From Acanthacorydalis orientalis (lineage: Eukaryota > Arthropoda > Insecta > Megaloptera > Corydalidae): 64,000 nucleotides of DNA. Shown here piece after piece: positions 60,501 to 64,000 of this stretch. The notes under the pieces are model-generated. The model was not told the origin of the DNA. It made no database searches and worked only from the letters and a program-made list of their open reading frames with translations. Positions within the stretch are counted from its first letter, which is position 1. Each line of letters begins with the position of its first letter. The stretch spans positions 22,016,126-22,080,125 of the forward strand of contig CM068314.1 of assembly GCA_034766995.1 (NCBI GenBank), read 5' to 3'. A program made the translations under genes and the position numbers.

Positions 60501-62403
60501 TTAAGCGCTTGGTCGACAAAAATTGCCCACACGTGTTGTTCCAGGTGCACATGATTTTTCAGGAACGTTTCCAAATAAACTTAAACTATCGTCGTCTTCT
60601 TTCCAGCATCCTAATTGTAGAGTTGTTAAATTTGCACTGAAAATACCACCTCCTGCTGAAATAGGAGGGCAAGGTCCGCCAGGAACATTTAATTTGTAAC
60701 ACCTTCCTTTATATTGTACAACATCTTCTTCATTGCCACAGGGATTAACCACACAGAGAACATTTTTTCGTCTCAACACAATATGTTTTCCAGGTGAGCA
60801 AGGACCTCTTGTGTATATATTATAGCATTCGTTTGTAGATGGATAGTAAACGGTTCCTTAAATAATAAAATTGCTTTATTATAATATTTAGTATTTACAT
60901 ACTTTCTTAAAAATATAAAAAAATTCAAATTTATTGATTTTCTATATAAATTGTTTTATTCTTTCTTACTAACAAAACCTATATTTTTTCATTTACAGCA
61001 CCAAAGGTAATTAAAAAATATATTGATTTTTTTGATAAAGAAAATAAAAAAGTTCATATAATTGGTTTAAAATAATTAATGTAAATAAAGGATTAAATGG
61101 ATGTGTAAACTGTCTAAAGAACATGTAAATTTAAAAAAAGTACATATAAGTATCTAAAAAGTACTTTGAAGTGAAATTTAATATTATAAATTGAATTATT
61201 ATATGAAAGAAATATTTACATATATTAATATAATATTTTATTGATAGTCATATTTGAATTAATTACAGGTAGAAAAAGAACTTGATATTAGATATTTGGT
61301 TTGTGTAAGTTCAAGTAAAGTTTTTGTAGATGAAATGATTTATTAATATTAAAATATTTTGTATGTTAATGTGAAATCTAGAAACACAATAATTGGTTTT
61401 GACACTGTATCTAAATTCATTTTACAAACGAATTTTTCACTTTGGGATAAATCGCAAAACATGTTCTGATCGAAAATATTTAATAATTAATAATTTTTAT
61501 TATCGATGGAGTATTTCGACGGTGATGCTACTAAAATGCATCGTTTTCAAAAAGTCAGATATGCATAAACTAAATTTTTCAATGATTTTTAGGCGAACAA
61601 AATATTATTTTGAAAATTATGTTTTTATAAAACATTTATTTTATAACTCAAATTTTGAAAACCTTACCTGGTCCACAATCACAGTAAAATGTATTATTTT
61701 GATTTTTGTATACTCTCTCTGTGTCTGGACATTGGAGCTAAAAATAAATAAATATATAAATAAAACATGAAAGTACTGATTATTATTTATTTATTTTTTT
61801 ATTTAAACTGATAATAATAATATTTGTAGTAAATATACAAATAAATTTATGATTTTTCGCCTATATGTCTATATAAAAACTTATAAACCATCTAAGGAAT
61901 CCATTATGGAAATATCAAATGTTATTTAAAAATCTGGTTTTTGGATTTTTCGATTTCTGATTTATTGTAAAAAAACACATTAACATATTAATAAACAAAT
62001 ATATTTCTTGTCGCTGATTCTTTCTTTTAAAACTATCAAAGGCATAATTCCTATTAAAAGTAAAATATATCTTTTAAATTTATAGATCTATTACTTAATA
62101 ATTTTTTATCAATTAAATTGTTTCTTCTCTTTTTACTGATTATATAATAGACACATAATTTTAATATTGACTGAGCCTAGCTAATCAAAACAACTGATTT
62201 AATATCTAATTTCTTTTTCAACAAATCAAATATTAAATCATTTAATATTATATTTTTCATACGCCACAATTAACCATATTATTGATTTATTATGAAAGTA
62301 TAAAATATATATAAATACTTACGTCTATATTCTCATCTTCATTTTGTAAAAATACGAATCCAGCCAAACAGGTAATTATCAGGTAAATAATTATTGATTT
62401 CAT
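60501..62403 (-). CDS. secreted Cys-rich DUF4789-type protein (copy B)
   Basis: Paralogue of the gene at 43636-48798. Three exons on the minus strand: 62403-62323, 61737-61668, 60856-60501; 507 bp, 168 residues. Signal peptide MKSIIIYLIITCLAGFVFLQ. The junctions fall at the same places and phases as in copy A: exon 1 ends in phase 0 after a short acidic segment, exon 2 ends inside CDCGPG in both. Domain motifs: YYPSTNECYNIYTRGPC, PGKHIVL, NPCGNEED, GRCYKLNVPGGPCPPI, NLTTLQLGC (with an Asn-Leu-Thr glycosylation site) and a C-terminal CAPGTTRVGNFCRPSA. Introns are 585 and 811 bp. Function unknown; secretion and disulfides are inferred from the signal peptide and Cys pattern. Confidence 0.87.
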
Positions 62404-62693
62404 TTTCAAATCGATTTTTTTAACTAATGGTATATCTAAATGAAAGAACAAATTTAAATTAAAAAAAGTTCATTTATGATTAATGTATATATATATATAT
62501 ATATAAGAATAAAGTGTGTGTGTGTTTATATACTGATTTTAATAACTTAAAAATAAATGGGTGGAAATTAAATAAAATCATACGTACTTCAAGTTTAACC
62601 TTTTATGGTTTTACTTAGGTAAAATTAATTACAAACAAAAAATGCTATTGATTTATTTTTATATTAATTTTGGATGGACATTATATATATATA
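62404..62693. other. upstream region of DUF4789 copy B
   Basis: AT-rich; a (TA)n run at 62487-62505 and a short (TG) run. No TATA box distinguishable from background. Confidence 0.4.
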
Positions 62694-62775
62694 ATAGAAG
62701 AGGCTGTTATCCAGCAGTGGCCTTTATCTAGTAATGGATTGAAAGAGGGTGCTGCTACTTCTGCTGCTGCTGATC

Positions 62776-62780
<5 letters not shown>
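62694..62780 (+). mobile_element. RTE-like LINE 3'-end fragment
   Basis: Reads in frame IEEAVIQQWPLSSNG, like the last residues of insect RTE-type reverse transcriptase ORFs (EEAxxQQW), then GGTGCTGCTACTTCTGCTGC, a trinucleotide tail typical of such elements. Only this terminal piece is present. Identification is by memory of the motif and is moderate. Confidence 0.45.

Positions 62781-62842
<62 letters not shown>
62778..62842. repeat. (TA)n microsatellite
   Basis: About 64 bp of TA separating the LINE tail from the hAT relic. Confidence 0.95.
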
Positions 62843-62844
<2 letters not shown>

Positions 62845-63228
62845 TTAGAAGACTTGGAAATGGAGTTAGTAGAATTTCAAAATAGTTTTGTATGGAAAAA
62901 TAAATTTGTGCAACCAAATTTAAATATAGAAACCATTTTTCGGAATGTTAAAGACTACGGTGACGTGACATTATTGGAGAATGTAATTTTAAGCGAATCG
63001 AACTCGAATCCCGGCACATTTAAGTCAATGGAAAAATTAGCAACAGCTATTTTGACAATGTTTGGGTCAACGTATGTTTGCGAATAATTATTTTATTTTA
63101 TCAAATCAAATTTGAGAAATCGTCTTGATCCAGATTTGACTGCAGCATATGTGGATTAAAAGTCTTTAACTTATAAACCGCGAATTAGTAAATAGGCATC
63201 AGAAAAATAACAACAATCATCTCACTGA
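62843..63228 (+). pseudogene. dead hAT transposase C terminus (ZBED/SCAND3-GTF2IRD2-like)
   Basis: One continuous frame with internal stops reads LEDLEMELVEFQ, then LATAILTMFGSTYVCE, stop, LFYFIKSNLRNRLDPDLTAA, stop, SLTYKPRISK, stop. FGSTYxCE followed by IKSxxRNRL is the hallmark of the hAT C-terminal dimerisation region, in the domesticated-like group that includes ZBED5, SCAND3 and GTF2IRD2 proteins. Stops at 63085-63087 and three more downstream, and no upstream catalytic part (the (TA)n run comes first), make it a relic. Confidence 0.8.
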
Positions 63229-64000
63229 GTTGTAAATTTAAAAAACATATGGTACCTAAGCTTTTTAGTATATTTACAAAAAAACTAATTATGCAAACAC
63301 AGATTTTGATTTTTTATTTTAATTTTCGTATTATTTATCTGACATGCGAAGATGTTTTTTTAATAATTAAGCACATTCTTTGACACATTCGAAGAAATAG
63401 GTTCGCCATCCTTGACCCAGTGTAAAACATATTTTTATTTAAATCATACATTTATTTTATTAAACATCAGTGTTCTATTTGTCCAAAATTATAATCAGAA
63501 TTAATTTACAATTTTTGAAAATATACTGCTATAACTATATTAATTGTTGAAGAATATTTCAACATCATTTCATTTTGATTCTTCTTTAAAAAATTATGAA
63601 AAATGTTTCAATTTTAGTTGAATTTTTATGAAGAAAATGTTAAATAAATTACTTAAATATGAGTAAAACAAGATAATGATTGTTTTTAAGATATTTTATA
63701 GAAAGTTTATTTAGAAAATTTACAGATAAAATGTAAATGAAAATAAATATGTAGAGTGGAAAAATACAACTTGCTCTAGTAATTGAAAATCTGATTAAAA
63801 ACAAAATAAATAAGATACATCCGAAATTTTTGTCAAATTTGAAATTGTATTAGTATATTTAATTCTCTACGGAATCAACATCAATGATAATATTTTCTAC
63901 AGTGGAAAAACAGGAATTTCTGAAATTAAATGTTATAAAAAATACGATTAACACGTTAGCATTATTGGAGAACAATAATTAAATTTCTGGTATAACAATA
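63229..64000. other. AT-rich stretch, nothing seen
   Basis: No ORF, repeat or element recognised to the window end. Confidence 0.5.

Noticed and set aside
61393..61770. 125-codon plus-strand ORF
   Set aside because: Antisense to exon 2 and the introns of DUF4789 copy B; composition random.
62990..63020. tRNA-like CGAATCCCGGCAC segment
   Set aside because: No acceptor, D or anticodon arms around it, and it lies in the frame of the hAT relic.

Overview
This is a eukaryotic, very AT-rich window (genes broken by GT-AG introns, TATA boxes, AATAAA signals, more than 25 (TA)n microsatellites). The gene content, mariner relics and base composition suggest a hymenopteran insect, most likely a bee of the Apis type; that is inference, since no species-specific sequence can be checked here. 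There are no prokaryotic features.

Layout. 1-15.3 kb: no confirmed gene. It holds four mariner-family pieces: an internally deleted copy (1124-1706), a near-full-length dead copy with both terminal repeats and TA duplications (3713-4921), a 5'-truncated copy (6194-6717) and an eroded relic (about 12780-13300). An 80-bp palindromic mini-element (12428-12507) comes from the same family as the first. 15.3-23.5 kb (+): ten 3' exons of an SLC6 neurotransmitter/osmolyte transporter of the inebriated (ine) type, open at the 5' end. 24.2-26.1 kb (-): a complete six-exon RtcB RNA ligase gene, convergent with ine. 28.1-31.3 kb and 33.8-37.0 kb (-): two tandem four-exon genes for short secreted peptidoglycan recognition proteins (PGRPs), both with Ser in place of the zinc-binding Cys, so probably sensors rather than amidases. 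43.6-48.8 kb and 60.5-62.4 kb (-): two three-exon genes for small secreted Cys-rich DUF4789-type proteins with the same exon architecture. An unassigned terminal-exon-like ORF (41388-41617, -) lies downstream of the first; its splice phase and first residues would fit a DUF4789 C terminus.

The rest is intergenic or intronic AT-rich DNA with microsatellites, a 418-bp hAT-like non-autonomous element with a perfect 8-bp target duplication (51081-51498), smaller hAT-like fragments, an RTE-like LINE tail and a dead hAT transposase C terminus near 63 kb. A few GC-richer patches in this AT background (5.3-5.6, 30.57-30.76 and 53.2-53.45 kb) are candidates for regulatory elements or structured RNAs.

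Functionally the window joins a neuronal/epithelial transporter, a housekeeping RNA-repair/tRNA-splicing enzyme, an innate immune recognition pair and a secreted-protein pair. A palindromic kappaB-like site stands about 150 bp upstream of the first PGRP start region, next to a GATA motif, which fits NF-kappaB control of that gene. All exon boundaries were read from splice signals and reading-frame continuity, without transcripts.
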